Assembly (NCBI GenBank): GCA_030612365.1
Contig: JAUWOA010000010.1
Location: 1 to 37,506, forward strand
DNA from: Candidatus Thorarchaeota archaeon
GTDB lineage: Archaea > Asgardarchaeota > Thorarchaeia > Thorarchaeales > Thorarchaeaceae
Length of the DNA stretch: 37,506 bases
Direction of reading: 5' to 3'
Below the pieces are notes generated by a model, which was not told where the DNA came from, did no database searches, and saw nothing but the letters and a program-made list of their open reading frames with translations. Below, piece after piece: positions 27,308-37,393 of the stretch; position 1 is the stretch's first letter, and each line of letters begins with the position of its first letter. Position numbers and translations under genes: made by a program.

Positions 27308-30139
27308 CTATGTGTTAGTTTTGGCAGCAGCTGCGAGTTTCTTTTCCTTGTGGTGACCAAACAGAATGTGAGGCGGTATCAAGAGCGCTGGTATGCAGGC
27401 GATAGCAATCACTGCCCAGTCCAGCGGATATAGCGGAACGCACTGGAACAAGACCGCCACAAATGGCACGTAAATGGTAACCAAAGTTAGTACAACAGAA
27501 AACAGAACTGCAATCATCAGCGCCTTCGACCCGGTGATGTCGGTCTTCCAGACGGGATGGTACTCATCCCGACAGTTCCAAACAAAAAGCAGTTCAAAGA
27601 AGACAACACTTGCGAAAACTGTTGTACGCGCATGCGTTAGCACATAATCCCAAGTCAGACCAGTAACACTTGACACATCTGTCGTCCAGTTCACCATGGG
27701 TCCAGTAAGACCAGGAATCCAACCTCCATACACAGATAGAGACCAGAAGAATGCGGTAGCTGAGGCCAAGAATGCAACAAACCCAGCCACAAGGATGAAA
27801 GACACCATACCTCGGTCCATCATCTTTATGCCAGGTTTCCTTGGAGGCCGATTCATCACACCCTTCTCAGGAGGGTCGACGCCCAGAGCCAGAGCAGGGA
27901 ATCCGTCAGTGGCAAGATTCAACCAGAGTATCTGAATTGCTGTGATTGGCAAGGGCAGGCCAATCATTATGATTGTGAAGATGAGGAACAACTCATCGAA
28001 GTTGGCCGCCAGCAAGAAGCGGACGAATTTGCGGATGTTGGAATAGATCTCCCTACCCTTCTCAACAGCCGAAACAATGGTTGCGAAATTGTCGTCGACC
28101 AGTATAACGTCAGAGGCTTCCTTCGTGACGTCAGCCCCCCGTATTCCCATCGCGATTCCTACGTCTGCGGCTTTTACGGCAGGAGCGTCATTGACACCGT
28201 CGCCTGTCATGGCAACGACTTGATCATGGCCTTTGAGTGCCTCGACTATACGTAGTTTGTGTTCAGGAGCCACCCTTGCATATACGTTGCATGTATCAAC
28301 AATGGCGTTAAACTCTTCGTCAGTCATATCATCAATCATGGTCCCGGTGATGACTTGACCATCACGTTCAATGAGACCGACTTCATGGGCAATGGCTCGT
28401 GCTGTGAGTTCGTGGTCGCCGGTTATCATGATTGGACGAATTCCCGCCTTTGCGCATGTAGCCATCGCTTCAAGAACCTCATCGCGCGGTGGGTCGAACA
28501 TTCCCTGAAGCCCAACAAATACAAGGTCCTTCTCTACCTCCTCGGCGTCCCAATCGGGAATCTCGTGATCGAGGTCTCTGTAGGCGAAAGCCAAAATCCG
28601 AAGGGCTTTCGCAGCGAAACCGGCGGCTACTTCGAGGATGCCCTCACGCTTAGTCTCATCCAATGGTCTAACAGTGCCATTCTCGTAGATGTGACTACAG
28701 AGAGATAAGAGGATCTCTGGAGCACCCTTGGAAAACGCCGTTAGGTTTTCTTCGGGACCCTTGCAGATGGAGGTCATCCTTTTCCTAGCTGAGTCGAAAG
28801 AGATCTCCGTTATCTCCGTATACGTATTCCACGTTTTGTCGTATGATACACCAGCCTTTTCTGCCACCACCAATAGAGCGCCTTCGGTCGGATCGCCTAC
28901 AATGGCCCAATCTCCTGCGCCCGACAGATCTTCCTGAAGCAAGGCATTGCTGCAGAGTTGACCTATCTCGATTAGCTTGATGACGTGAGGGTCTTGATGA
29001 ACGTCAAACTCCTTGTCTGCTTGGAAGAACTGCCCTTCCTTGTTATACCCGACGCCTGTCACGTCGATGGTCATACCATTGACGAAGAAATTCGTCACCG
29101 TCATTTCATTCTTGGTGATGGTCCCCGTCTTGTCAGAAGCAATGACAGTGGTAGAGCCAAGGGTTTCGACAGACGGGAGTCTACGGACAATTGCGTTTCT
29201 TTGGACCATTCGCTGAACTCCGATGGCAAGCGTTATTGTGACAACCGCAGGGAGTCCCTCAGGGATGGCCGAGACTGCAAGGGCGATTGCAGTCAGCAGC
29301 ATCTCCATCAGCTCTCCTACATTGCGAAGTACCTCTGCGGCGAAAACGATTACAACCAGTATGATTACAAGAATTCCTAGCTTCTTTCCCAAGTCTTCAA
29401 GGTCATGCTGGAGAGGAGTCATGTCCTTCTCGCTCTCTTGAACCATCTCGGCGATTTTGCCGAACTCGGTATTCATTCCAGTAGCTGTGACAACAGCTCG
29501 GCCCTTGCCGGACACGATTGTCGTGCCAGAGAACACCATGTTGGTCATATCAGCTATTACAGGATTGCGAAGATGAATCGGGTCGTCAATCTTACGTACT
29601 GCCATCGATTCACCAGTGAGAACTGCTTCGTCTACGCCGAATCCAACAGAATAGACCACCCTGCCATCCGCTGGGACGCGAGCTCCTGACTCAAGCGCAA
29701 CAATATCACCTGGGACTAGTTCTTTCGAGTCGATATCTATCCACAGACCATCTCTCATGACGAGGGCTCGTGGTGCAGCCATCTCCTTGAGAGCCTCAAG
29801 AGCCTGCTCCGACTTATACTCCTGAACAAAACCGAATACTGAATTGAAGATGACAATCGCAGAGATCACGATTGCGTCAATAAACCCATGACCCCCTTCA
29901 CCCACAATTGATGTGAAAACGGAGATGACTATGGCAACTAGAAGGATGATGACCATGGGGTCAGTGAATTGCCGCAGGAACATTCGGAGGGGCCCGATAC
30001 GGTCAATAGCGACTAGCTCATTGTACCCATAGGTCTCGAGACGTGTCTGCGCCTCGGAACTGGAGATTCCCTCCATCGTAGTGTCGAGATGTTTCATTGC
30101 GTATTCGACATCGTTGCTGTGCCAGTTATGTTCGGACAT
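27308..30139 (-). CDS. P-type Ca2+-transporting ATPase (type IIA-like)
   Basis: Ion-pumping P-type ATPase of 943 residues. Actuator loop TGES at 175-178; phosphorylated Asp336 in SDKTGT; hinge and Mg motif TGDGVNDAPA. Membrane helix 4 contains PEGLP (293-297) and helix 6 has NLATDGFPALALG, the Asn-Thr-Asp pattern of Ca2+ pumps such as SERCA and PMR1 rather than Na+/K+ or heavy-metal pumps. A cation-ATPase N-terminal domain (EYAMKHLDTT) precedes the first helix pair, and four further helices close the C-terminus. The start ATG 30139 has GGAG eight bases upstream. It is a single transcription unit. Calcium export is likely; Mn2+ transport or another cation is possible. Confidence 0.93.
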   Translation of the reverse strand: MSEHNWHSNDVEYAMKHLDTTMEGISSSEAQTRLETYGYNELVAIDRIGPLRMFLRQFTDPMVIILLVAIVISVFTSIVGEGGHGFIDAIVISAIVIFNSVFGFVQEYKSEQALEALKEMAAPRALVMRDGLWIDIDSKELVPGDIVALESGARVPADGRVVYSVGFGVDEAVLTGESMAVRKIDDPIHLRNPVIADMTNMVFSGTTIVSGKGRAVVTATGMNTEFGKIAEMVQESEKDMTPLQHDLEDLGKKLGILVIILVVIVFAAEVLRNVGELMEMLLTAIALAVSAIPEGLPAVVTITLAIGVQRMVQRNAIVRRLPSVETLGSTTVIASDKTGTITKNEMTVTNFFVNGMTIDVTGVGYNKEGQFFQADKEFDVHQDPHVIKLIEIGQLCSNALLQEDLSGAGDWAIVGDPTEGALLVVAEKAGVSYDKTWNTYTEITEISFDSARKRMTSICKGPEENLTAFSKGAPEILLSLCSHIYENGTVRPLDETKREGILEVAAGFAAKALRILAFAYRDLDHEIPDWDAEEVEKDLVFVGLQGMFDPPRDEVLEAMATCAKAGIRPIMITGDHELTARAIAHEVGLIERDGQVITGTMIDDMTDEEFNAIVDTCNVYARVAPEHKLRIVEALKGHDQVVAMTGDGVNDAPAVKAADVGIAMGIRGADVTKEASDVILVDDNFATIVSAVEKGREIYSNIRKFVRFLLAANFDELFLIFTIIMIGLPLPITAIQILWLNLATDGFPALALGVDPPEKGVMNRPPRKPGIKMMDRGMVSFILVAGFVAFLASATAFFWSLSVYGGWIPGLTGPMVNWTTDVSSVTGLTWDYVLTHARTTVFASVVFFELLFVWNCRDEYHPVWKTDITGSKALMIAVLFSVVLTLVTIYVPFVAVLFQCVPLYPLDWAVIAIACIPALLIPPHILFGHHKEKKLAAAAKTNT

Positions 30140-30315
30140 GCTGTGCGCTCCGAGGTCTAGTCAGATTGCAGACCTTTGCTAGGTGAGGTGCGGCAAATAT
30201 TCGATAGAAATACCTTTCGGCATAGACTGTCCCCTTCAATCCATTCCTCTGACGAAAGGATTAAGAGATTGCCAGAACACGCAGCCGAACGTTTCCGGAA
30301 GGAAGATGACTAGAC

Positions 30316-30912
30316 ATGAGTGAGAAGTCCAAATTCAGCTTCAAGTGCCTTGAACAGAAATGCGATACAAAAGCTTGCCATATTCGACGCCGCATCAATA
30401 TCACCATGAGTGATATCGCAAGATGGACAAGTCAGAACTACCTTTCTCAGATCCTACCTGGCATAACTCTAAGCATGCCATCTAATGAAAATGAACCTCT
30501 CGCTCTTACGACTCTTCGAAAGCCTTTGGAGAGCGACCCAGAGCAGACTGCATGCATCTTTTATCATGAAGAGTCAAATGGGTGCACAATAAGGTACTCG
30601 CGGCCCATCTCTTGCAGAGCATTCCCGCTCGAATACAACGGCGAGAAATACTTCTTGAGCGATAAGAACTGTCCCGGTGTCGGTGAAGGAGAAGTCAACA
30701 AAGACGCCTTGAAGGAGGCAAGAGACCTTGCCGAACAGGAGTACAGAGAGAAAATCGAAACGCTGGCGGCCTTGCCAGGCGTTTACTCCATCTTTATGGG
30801 AATGATGATAAGACAGTCTGCAGAGGCAATGAAGGACTTGCCAGAAGACGATAAGAAGCACATTGAAGACATCATGTCCAAATCATCAGCCGATAAGAAG
30901 CAGGACGAATAA
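30316..30912 (+). CDS. YkgJ-like cysteine-cluster protein
   Basis: Protein of the YkgJ (zinc/iron-chelating, UPF0153-like) family, 198 residues. The conserved cysteines appear as C-x4-C-x4-C at residues 11, 16 and 21, then ACIFYHEESNGCTIRYSRP and SCRAFPLEY, with a last Cys in KNCPGVG. The arrangement suggests one metal centre, probably Fe-S or zinc. The second half is helical and charged. No catalytic motif is known for the family, so no reaction is assigned. The start ATG 30316 has GGAAGGAAG about ten bases upstream. It is convergent with the peptidase gene. Confidence 0.85.
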   Translation: MSEKSKFSFKCLEQKCDTKACHIRRRINITMSDIARWTSQNYLSQILPGITLSMPSNENEPLALTTLRKPLESDPEQTACIFYHEESNGCTIRYSRPISCRAFPLEYNGEKYFLSDKNCPGVGEGEVNKDALKEARDLAEQEYREKIETLAALPGVYSIFMGMMIRQSAEAMKDLPEDDKKHIEDIMSKSSADKKQDE

Positions 30913-30922
30913 CCATCCAGAT

Positions 30923-32032
30923 CTAGACATCAATCTGGATTAGGCTCCTTGGCGAGTAGGTCAACACCTCTGGTCCACCATCCTTCACGCAAACCAGGTC
31001 TTCAACCCTGATTCCGAATTTACCTTCCAGATAGATGCCAGGTTCAACACTGTGAGTCATACCCACTCTAAGTTCACACGGATTTCCTCGGACGAGATAA
31101 GGTGGCTCATGTACTTCGATGCCGATACCGTGCCCCAGCCGGTGCGTGAAGTACTCGCCATATCCGGACTCTTCGATTATGCGGCGCGCAATGCTGTCAG
31201 CTTTGCCGCAGGCAAGTCCAGGGGCTATCTTCTCAATGGCAGTCTGTTCAGCCTTCAACACCACAGAGTGAACCCGTTTCTGTTCGTCCGTGGGTTCACC
31301 AGCGACTCCCACTCTAGTCATGTCAGTGTTATAGCCGCCTAGTGAACAACCGCAATCTAAGAGAACAATATCGTGCTTACTCAGCTCCCTGGTTGACGGA
31401 TGAGCATGGGGGAGGGCACTGTTCGCCCCAAACTGAACAGCTGCAAATGTTGGTTTAGCGTCCAGACGGATTGTTTCGTTTTGGACTATCTGCTTCATCT
31501 CCATCTCAGTCATTCCCAGCTGTGCCTTCCTGAAGGCCAACATGACCGCGTCATCGATAATTCGCCCTGCCTTCTTGATGAGGTCTAATTCTGCTTCACT
31601 CTTGATGAGTCGCATCTCACCAAGATAGGGAGTTAGCGATACAGTACTCTTGAACTCCCCAATAGCTTTCTCAAGAGACCAGTATACACCAAGGGGCAGA
31701 CTGTTATCAAGAAGAACCGAATAACCTGCCGTCTTTGAACTGAGTGTTTCTGAGATTAGCGAGTATGGGTTTTCCTCCTCCTCCCAAGGCAAGATCTCGT
31801 CAATCCAAGTCCCACTTGAGAGGTTAGAAACCTCAAATGCGGGAGCTATCATCGTAGGCGCATCATCTGCTGTGAGAAGCAAACCAACAAGACGTTCACG
31901 CATCTCCAGATCCAGACCCGTGAGATACTGAAAGGCTGGCGAAGGCGTGAGAAACACAAAATCCGAACCAGTCGCCCGGATATGGTTTCTGACTTGATCC
32001 ACTCTCTTCTGAAAGACCTTGTCTTCGAGCAT
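30923..32032 (-). CDS. M24-family metallopeptidase (Xaa-Pro aminopeptidase-like)
   Basis: Dinuclear-metal peptidase of the pita-bread fold. Residues 1 to about 130 form the creatinase N-terminal domain (QYLTGLDLEMRER). The catalytic domain has the five ligands in order: two Asp in LLDCGCSLGGYNTDMTRV, His in HRLGHGIGIEVHEPP, Glu in SVEPGIYLEG and Glu in IRVEDLV. At 369 residues it matches archaeal prolidase or X-Pro aminopeptidase. The function is release of an N-terminal residue preceding proline, or Xaa-Pro dipeptide cleavage; sequence alone does not separate the two. It is cytoplasmic, with no signal peptide. It is divergent from the third MFS gene and shares about 100 bases with it. Confidence 0.92.
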   Translation of the reverse strand: MLEDKVFQKRVDQVRNHIRATGSDFVFLTPSPAFQYLTGLDLEMRERLVGLLLTADDAPTMIAPAFEVSNLSSGTWIDEILPWEEEENPYSLISETLSSKTAGYSVLLDNSLPLGVYWSLEKAIGEFKSTVSLTPYLGEMRLIKSEAELDLIKKAGRIIDDAVMLAFRKAQLGMTEMEMKQIVQNETIRLDAKPTFAAVQFGANSALPHAHPSTRELSKHDIVLLDCGCSLGGYNTDMTRVGVAGEPTDEQKRVHSVVLKAEQTAIEKIAPGLACGKADSIARRIIEESGYGEYFTHRLGHGIGIEVHEPPYLVRGNPCELRVGMTHSVEPGIYLEGKFGIRVEDLVCVKDGGPEVLTYSPRSLIQIDV

Positions 32033-32135
32033 ATGTCAGCTCTCTCTACGCTTCATACTAGACGTGACCAAGCAAATAATGCTGACGGTTTGTGTCTTCA
32101 GACTGGTTTCCTAAGACCTAGAGTTAATAGGGGAG

Positions 32136-33512
32136 ATGTCTGACCGGGGGTCTACTTCGGGAAGGTTACTCATGGAACAGGATGCAGCCCAGCAACGCAC
32201 CAAGAAGATTCCGCCAAGAGCATATCTCCTGGGATCGCTGCTGAGTTCTGCTCAGGGCATGTATGCTCCATTCATGATGACATACATGATTGATATGAAC
32301 GCCAGCTTCACTGAGCTAGGAGCTTTCCGCAGCGTGGGCAACATTGCGCCCGCCATCCTGCAGCCAGCGTGGGGTGCTGGTTCTGACAAGGTAGGGCACA
32401 GAAACCTATTCGTGGCGTTTGGTAGTCTAACTGGGCTTCTCACGGTGTATCTGTTCCTCTGGGCTAGGACACCATTTGAGATGATTGTCCTTTACGCAAT
32501 TCAATCCATGCTCTTCAGTATCCAAATACCAACTTGGCTCTCCCTTGTAGGCAGCTTCATTGATGAAGACAATAGAGGCAATGAACTAGGGCGTTTCGAA
32601 ATGGTCACTCGACTGACCGCTCTTACCGCCACGTTAGTGTCCGGATTCCTCATCGGACTAGAGGGCTTGGTCACCTTGCTACGAAATACGCTGGGCGGTG
32701 TGGGAGTCATTCTTTTGCCCCCATCAGAAGCACTGGGTGAGCCATACTACATTTCATTCTATCTTACTGCCATTCTGGGTATCATAGCCGCGTTGATTTC
32801 AATCACAATCCATGAGAAGCCACTTAGCAAGGTCAAGAAGAGGGAGTTTCCACCTATCCTCCGGTTACTTAGAACACCCGGAGACTTTAGGAGATTCTGT
32901 CTTGTCACCATATTATTCTCATTCGCCATGGCCATGTCGTGGCCGTATTTCACCGTGATTCTGTATGGTAGACTAGGGGCCACACATTTTGGCGTAGGAA
33001 TTGCATCAGCAATAATGGCCCTAAGCGTCATTGTATTTACCGTTCCATTTGGACGCCTCAGTGATCGAATAGGTAGAAAACCCCTAATCGTTTTTGGTCG
33101 CGGTATTCTCTTCCTTGTTCCATTGCTCTACGCCTTCGCACCTAATGTATACTGGATTTATGCAGCCAACGCAATTGCAGGTATCTCCATGGCGTCATCA
33201 TGGAATGCACTCACTGCATACATCTATGACATTGCACCGGAGGAGGAAAGAGGGGCTCATTTGGCGGTCTACAATATGTTCATCGGAATTGTCTTTCTTT
33301 CAGGCTCGCTTGTAGCGGGAGTGCTTGGTGACGTCATCGGGGTTTTCATGGAGGAGTACGCAGTCGCTTTCACGATGCTAGTAGCAAGCGGAGTGCTCAG
33401 GTTTGTATCTTCATTTTTCTACTTGCTGCTTCGAGAGCCTCGGGACTACGCATCCAACTTCTGGGCAGAACTGAGAGGGTTTATTCACAGGGAGAGACTC
33501 GATTATCCGTAG
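32136..33512 (+). CDS. MFS transporter (third, unrelated subfamily)
   Basis: Major facilitator permease of 458 residues with about 12 membrane helices and a long central loop. Both copies of motif A are present: WGAGSDKVGHRN between helices 2 and 3, and GRLSDRIGRKP between helices 8 and 9. It lacks the distinctive segments of the two tandem MFS genes at 20.7-23.8 kb, so it belongs to another subfamily. The start is uncertain: ATG 32136 or ATG 32172 (MEQDAAQQRT), the latter with GGAAGG at reasonable spacing. The substrate is unknown; drug efflux is common for this type. The padR-like regulator follows about 110 bases downstream on the same strand and may control it. Confidence 0.88.
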   Translation: MSDRGSTSGRLLMEQDAAQQRTKKIPPRAYLLGSLLSSAQGMYAPFMMTYMIDMNASFTELGAFRSVGNIAPAILQPAWGAGSDKVGHRNLFVAFGSLTGLLTVYLFLWARTPFEMIVLYAIQSMLFSIQIPTWLSLVGSFIDEDNRGNELGRFEMVTRLTALTATLVSGFLIGLEGLVTLLRNTLGGVGVILLPPSEALGEPYYISFYLTAILGIIAALISITIHEKPLSKVKKREFPPILRLLRTPGDFRRFCLVTILFSFAMAMSWPYFTVILYGRLGATHFGVGIASAIMALSVIVFTVPFGRLSDRIGRKPLIVFGRGILFLVPLLYAFAPNVYWIYAANAIAGISMASSWNALTAYIYDIAPEEERGAHLAVYNMFIGIVFLSGSLVAGVLGDVIGVFMEEYAVAFTMLVASGVLRFVSSFFYLLLREPRDYASNFWAELRGFIHRERLDYP

Positions 33513-33531
33513 GCTTATTAGGAGATGGAAA

Positions 33532-33554
33532 AGTACTTAGTGTCACTATGTACT
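33532..33554. promoter_or_regulatory. 23-base dyad upstream of padR
   Basis: AGTACTTAGT-gtc-ACTATGTACT, arms complementary at nine of ten positions. It lies between the MFS stop and the padR gene, upstream of a TATA-like AAAATATG (33574-33581). Size and symmetry fit a dimeric winged-helix regulator, most simply PadR itself. Confidence 0.5.
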
Positions 33555-33622
33555 GCCCGGTTACAGGATTAGCAAAATATGCTGATTGGAACCTGTGACT
33601 GAACTTCAGAGGATTGTAGGAA

Positions 33623-33976
33623 TTGAAGAAGGCTCCAAACTTCGAAGACAGTTGGAAGGTCGAGATTCGGAGAGGAGTTCTTCAATATGCAGTTCTAGCC
33701 ATTGTCAGTCGGCACAAGGAAGAGGGCATTCACGGATATGGAATAGCTCGCGAATTGGAAGAGAAAACGGACGGTCTTCTTGAAGTTAAAGAAGGAACGT
33801 TGTACCCCATACTGCATAGACTTCGCAAGGAGAGGCTCTTGAACGTTAGAACAGAGAAATCAGAAACAGGGCCTGTTCGTAAGGTGTATGTATTGACAGG
33901 GGACGGTGATCGGGTCTATCGAGAGCTTACAGTTATTCTTGATTCTATTAATGAGAAGTTGGAGGCTTTGCGATGA
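33623..33976 (+). CDS. PadR-family transcriptional regulator
   Basis: Winged-helix regulator of the PadR family, 117 residues. The N-terminal pattern RRGVLQYAVLAIVSR, HGYGIARELE, the wing EVKEGTLYPILHRLRKERLL and the strand VRKVYVLTGDG are diagnostic. A C-terminal helix (YRELTVILDSINEKLEAL) mediates dimerisation. An in-frame TAG lies just upstream, so the start must be TTG 33623 (with TAGGA before it) or later. It overlaps the next gene by four bases (ATGA). PadR-plus-HAAS gene pairs are common in bacteria and archaea and usually regulate membrane or envelope functions. Confidence 0.92.
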   Translation: MKKAPNFEDSWKVEIRRGVLQYAVLAIVSRHKEEGIHGYGIARELEEKTDGLLEVKEGTLYPILHRLRKERLLNVRTEKSETGPVRKVYVLTGDGDRVYRELTVILDSINEKLEALR

Positions 33977-34440
33977 ATGAGAGAGAAATTACGCAGACTA
34001 TAGAGGAGTACATCAAGAACGTTAGTCGAGTTCTACCGTCAGGTTTTGAAACTGAGGACATGCTTGAGGAACTCAGGATTCACATTAGCGAAGCCTTTTC
34101 GGATAAGATTCAGAAAAAACCTTTAGCCAACAAAATCGACCTCTTGAGAGAGGTATTGAACGATCTAGGTGAGCCAAAGGAGATAGCTGAGGAGTTCAAA
34201 AGAACTGGCGTTCGTCTTCAGGAGCAGGGAGGAGATGATGAGAAGGCATTCTGGCTGATAGCGCGATTCATCATCAATATGGTTGTGGTTGTTGCTGCAT
34301 CATGGTTCGTGTCAAACCTCCCTGATGCTGGAATATCCTTCTATTGGGCACTTGCCGTTTTTCTTGTGTTTGGTCTTGCTGAGTGGTTCATTCGAGCTCG
34401 GCAGATGCGAGAAGCCAGTCGGATAGAGGTGCAAAACTAG
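33973..34440 (+). CDS. HAAS-domain membrane protein paired with PadR
   Basis: 155-residue protein. The N-terminal region of about 85 residues is a HAAS-type (DUF1700-like) helical domain (IEEYIKNVSRVLP, then DMLEELRIHISEAF and LNDLGEPKEIAEEF), a known partner of PadR regulators. Two membrane helices follow (about 93-112 and 118-140), and the tail is short and basic. The start ATG 33973 overlaps the padR stop and has GGAGG seven bases upstream, so translation is coupled. It probably ties PadR activity to a membrane signal, by analogy. It converges with dnaJ. Confidence 0.85.
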   Translation: MNEREITQTIEEYIKNVSRVLPSGFETEDMLEELRIHISEAFSDKIQKKPLANKIDLLREVLNDLGEPKEIAEEFKRTGVRLQEQGGDDEKAFWLIARFIINMVVVVAASWFVSNLPDAGISFYWALAVFLVFGLAEWFIRARQMREASRIEVQN

Positions 34441-34455
34441 GAGATAGCGGCGAGC

Positions 34456-35493
34456 CTAATCGAAGACCTCTGCAAAGCTCTCCAAGTACTTCTTTTGTTC
34501 CTTAGTGGGCTTCTTGGGAATGTGAATCTTGACTCGCACCCGCTGGTCACCCTGTCGCCCATCTTGGGCATGCACGCCTTTTCCTCTTAGGCGAAGAATC
34601 GTGCCGCCCTTTGTGCCCTTCTTGATCTTCATCTTGCTTGTGCCCCACATCGTGGGTACATCAACATCGCCCCCGAGCACCGCCACCGAGAAGGGTATGT
34701 CCATCTCCATGTAGACATGCAATCCACGACGCACGAATTGCTTGTGGGGCTTAACTGAGAATATCACGATCAGATCGCCATTGAGGCCGCCACGTGCTCC
34801 CGCATCTCCACCACCCTGAATACGCTGTCCCATGCCATCCTCTACACCGGGCGGTATTGGGACTGTAATCTCCATTCGTTTCGACTGTAGCCCGGTTCCG
34901 CGGCATGTCTTGCATGGGCTATCGATAATCTCCCCAAGACCTCTGCAGCTTGGGCAAGTTTGCGCTACCGTCATGAATCCACCCATGGACCGCATGACTT
35001 GACCTTGACCTTGGCACGTAGGACATCTTTTGGGGGTGGTCCCGGGTTGGGCACCTGAAGCGCCACAGGTTTCACACCGCTCCTTTCGTTTGAATGCGAT
35101 TTCCTTTTCGGTGCCAAAGAACGCCTCTTCAAAGGTGAGCCGTATCGTTATCCTGAGAGTCCTCCCCGGTGGCGGTCCCGCTCGGCCTCTCTGGCCAAAA
35201 CCACCAAAGCCTCCAAATCCCCGGAATATCTGACTGAACAGGTCGCCAAAACCTTCCATGTTAATGCTCTGGAAATCTGCAGTGCCGTATCGATCGTAAT
35301 TCGAGCGCTTCTCAGGATCACTTAGAACAGTGTAGGCTTCATTGATGCGCTTCAGCTTTTCTTCGGATTCTTTGCTGCCGGGATTCTTGTCAGGGTGATG
35401 TTTCTTGGCTAGATTCCGGTAGGCTCGTTTGAGCTCATCTTGGGTGCTACTCTTGCTGACACCCAAAACACTGTAGTAATCATTCTCAGCCAA
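34456..35493 (-). CDS. dnaJ: Chaperone DnaJ (Hsp40)
   Basis: Type I Hsp40 that delivers clients to DnaK and stimulates its ATPase. The J domain (1-70) has the HPD motif (KKHHPDKN). A Gly/Phe-rich stretch (about 85-110) precedes the zinc-binding domain, whose four CxxCxGxG-type repeats are [24 protein letters not shown] and CKTCRGTG. The C-terminal substrate domains follow. At 345 residues it is a little shorter than typical. The start is TTG 35493, supported by GGGTGA just upstream. It is the last gene of the grpE-dnaK-dnaJ operon, 23 bases after dnaK. In archaea this set is generally regarded as acquired from bacteria. Confidence 0.96.
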   Translation of the reverse strand: MAENDYYSVLGVSKSSTQDELKRAYRNLAKKHHPDKNPGSKESEEKLKRINEAYTVLSDPEKRSNYDRYGTADFQSINMEGFGDLFSQIFRGFGGFGGFGQRGRAGPPPGRTLRITIRLTFEEAFFGTEKEIAFKRKERCETCGASGAQPGTTPKRCPTCQGQGQVMRSMGGFMTVAQTCPSCRGLGEIIDSPCKTCRGTGLQSKRMEITVPIPPGVEDGMGQRIQGGGDAGARGGLNGDLIVIFSVKPHKQFVRRGLHVYMEMDIPFSVAVLGGDVDVPTMWGTSKMKIKKGTKGGTILRLRGKGVHAQDGRQGDQRVRVKIHIPKKPTKEQKKYLESFAEVFD

Positions 35494-35516
35494 ACTACGT
35501 CACCCAAACAAGAATT

Positions 35517-37391
35517 CTAGTCGATGTCCTCAAAATCAACGTCGACTACGTCTTCGTCATCTGAACCCTTCGACTTTGCCTTTTCACTACCTGGCATCTG
35601 AGTTGCATCAAAGCCCATCTTACTTGGGTCCATTCCAGCGCCCCCCGGTCCTTGAGCACCGTAAGCCTTCTCTGATATCTTGAAGATCACTTGCTGCAGT
35701 GCGTCTGTTCCTTCCTTCATCTTCTCGTAGTCATCAATTTCGATGGCTTTCTTAAGACCCTCAGACTCCTTCTCGAACTCCGTCTTGAGGTCGGCAGGAA
35801 CCTTGTCGCCGAGGTCCTTCAGTAGCTTCTCTCCCTGGTAGACCATCTGATCTGCGTTATTCTTGGTTTCCACCTGTGCTTTCCTCTTGGCGTCTTCTTC
35901 AGAGTACTTCTCCGCATCCTGTACCATTCTCTCAACATCGCCATCAGATAGGTTGGTGCTTGCAGTGATGGTCACAGACTGCTCGTTACCTGTTGCCTTA
36001 TCCTTGGCTGCGACTTTGACAATGCCATTGGCGTCTATGTCAAATGTGACTTCAATCTGGGGGATGCCTCTGGGTGCAGGTGGGATACCAACTAGCTGGA
36101 AACGCCCAAGGGTCATGTTATCCGCCGCCATTGGACGCTCGCCCTGCACAACGCGGATATCGACTGCGGTCTGGTGGTCTGCAGCAGTGGAGAAAATTTG
36201 ACTCTTCCGAGTCGGAATTGTAGTGTTCTTGTCGATAAGAGGTGTCGCTACACCACCCAGTGTTTCAATGCCAAGAGTCAACGGAGTGACGTCAAGCAGA
36301 AGAATATCTGTGACTTCTCCAGACAGTACCCCTGCCTGAGCGGCCGCACCCAATGCGACGCATTCGTCTGGATTGATGCTCTTGTCCCCTACTTTGCCGA
36401 ACATGGCACGGATGATGTCCTGAATCATTGGCATCCTCGTAGCACCTCCAACAAGGAGTATCTTGTCGATGCCTTCTGGTTCGACCTTGGCATCAGTGAG
36501 AGCCTGTCTAATCGGACCCAATGTGGCCTGCACCAAGTCATCTGTCATCTGTTCAAGCTTTGCCCGCGTGATTTCTAGATTCAGATGCTTCGGACCGCTC
36601 TGGTCAGCGGTTATGTAAGGAAGGTTGATTGTTGTCTTTTTAACAGTAGAGAGCTCGATCTTCGCCTGCTCAGCAGCATCCTTAATTCTCTGCATAGCAG
36701 ATAGGTCCTTAGTGATGTCCATACCAGTAGTTTTCTTGAACTCCTCAACCATCCAATCCATGACACGCTGATCCCAATCATCGCCTCCCAACTGAGTATT
36801 GCCGCTTGTGGAGAGTACTTCATAGACTTCTTCGCCGATTTCAAGTATCGACACATCAAAGGTTCCGCCTCCGAGGTCGTAAACAAGGACCTTGAGTTCC
36901 TCATTCTTATCAAGGCCATAGGCCAGAGCCGACGCTGTGGGTTCATTAACAATTCTCAGAACCTCAAGACCAGCTATCTTCCCCGCATCCTTCGTTGCTT
37001 GCCGTTGACTATCGTTGAAATATGCAGGCACCGTGATGACAGCCTGCACGACTTCCTGTCCCAGAAACGCTTCTGCATCCCTCTTCATTTTGGTCAGGAT
37101 CATTGCAGATATCTCCTGTGGAGTGTATTCCTTATCTCCAATCTTCACTGAGTAATCCTGCCCCATCTTGCGTTTTATTGACCGGACTGTCCGTTCCGGC
37201 ATAGAAACTGCTTGTCTCTTTGCAAGTTCCCCAACAACAATCTCTCCATTCGGCATGATCCCCACGACTGACGCAGTTAGCCGCTTGCCTTCTGCGTTAG
37301 GGATTATCGTGGGCGTCCCGGCTTCCATGTAGGCAATGCCACTATTGGTGGTTCCCAAGTCTATGCCGACAACTATGGTTTTCTTTGACAT
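35517..37391 (-). CDS. dnaK: Chaperone DnaK (Hsp70)
   Basis: Cytoplasmic Hsp70 of 624 residues. The ATPase domain has the phosphate-1 motif [25 protein letters not shown] and [13 protein letters not shown]. The linker and substrate-binding domain start at [17 protein letters not shown]. The lid is helical, and the tail is Gly/Met-rich, ending in an acidic [14 protein letters not shown] much like bacterial DnaK. It lacks the large ATPase-domain deletion of Gram-positive forms. The start ATG 37391 comes two bases after the grpE stop. Order grpE-dnaK-dnaJ on one strand. No frameshift. Confidence 0.98.
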   Translation of the reverse strand: MSKKTIVVGIDLGTTNSGIAYMEAGTPTIIPNAEGKRLTASVVGIMPNGEIVVGELAKRQAVSMPERTVRSIKRKMGQDYSVKIGDKEYTPQEISAMILTKMKRDAEAFLGQEVVQAVITVPAYFNDSQRQATKDAGKIAGLEVLRIVNEPTASALAYGLDKNEELKVLVYDLGGGTFDVSILEIGEEVYEVLSTSGNTQLGGDDWDQRVMDWMVEEFKKTTGMDITKDLSAMQRIKDAAEQAKIELSTVKKTTINLPYITADQSGPKHLNLEITRAKLEQMTDDLVQATLGPIRQALTDAKVEPEGIDKILLVGGATRMPMIQDIIRAMFGKVGDKSINPDECVALGAAAQAGVLSGEVTDILLLDVTPLTLGIETLGGVATPLIDKNTTIPTRKSQIFSTAADHQTAVDIRVVQGERPMAADNMTLGRFQLVGIPPAPRGIPQIEVTFDIDANGIVKVAAKDKATGNEQSVTITASTNLSDGDVERMVQDAEKYSEEDAKRKAQVETKNNADQMVYQGEKLLKDLGDKVPADLKTEFEKESEGLKKAIEIDDYEKMKEGTDALQQVIFKISEKAYGAQGPGGAGMDPSKMGFDATQMPGSEKAKSKGSDDEDVVDVDFEDID

Positions 37392-37393
37392 GT

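Noticed and set aside
28259-28708. 149-codon plus-strand ORF inside the P-type ATPase
   Set aside because: It is antisense to a fully conserved catalytic gene, with no start signals or protein-like pattern.
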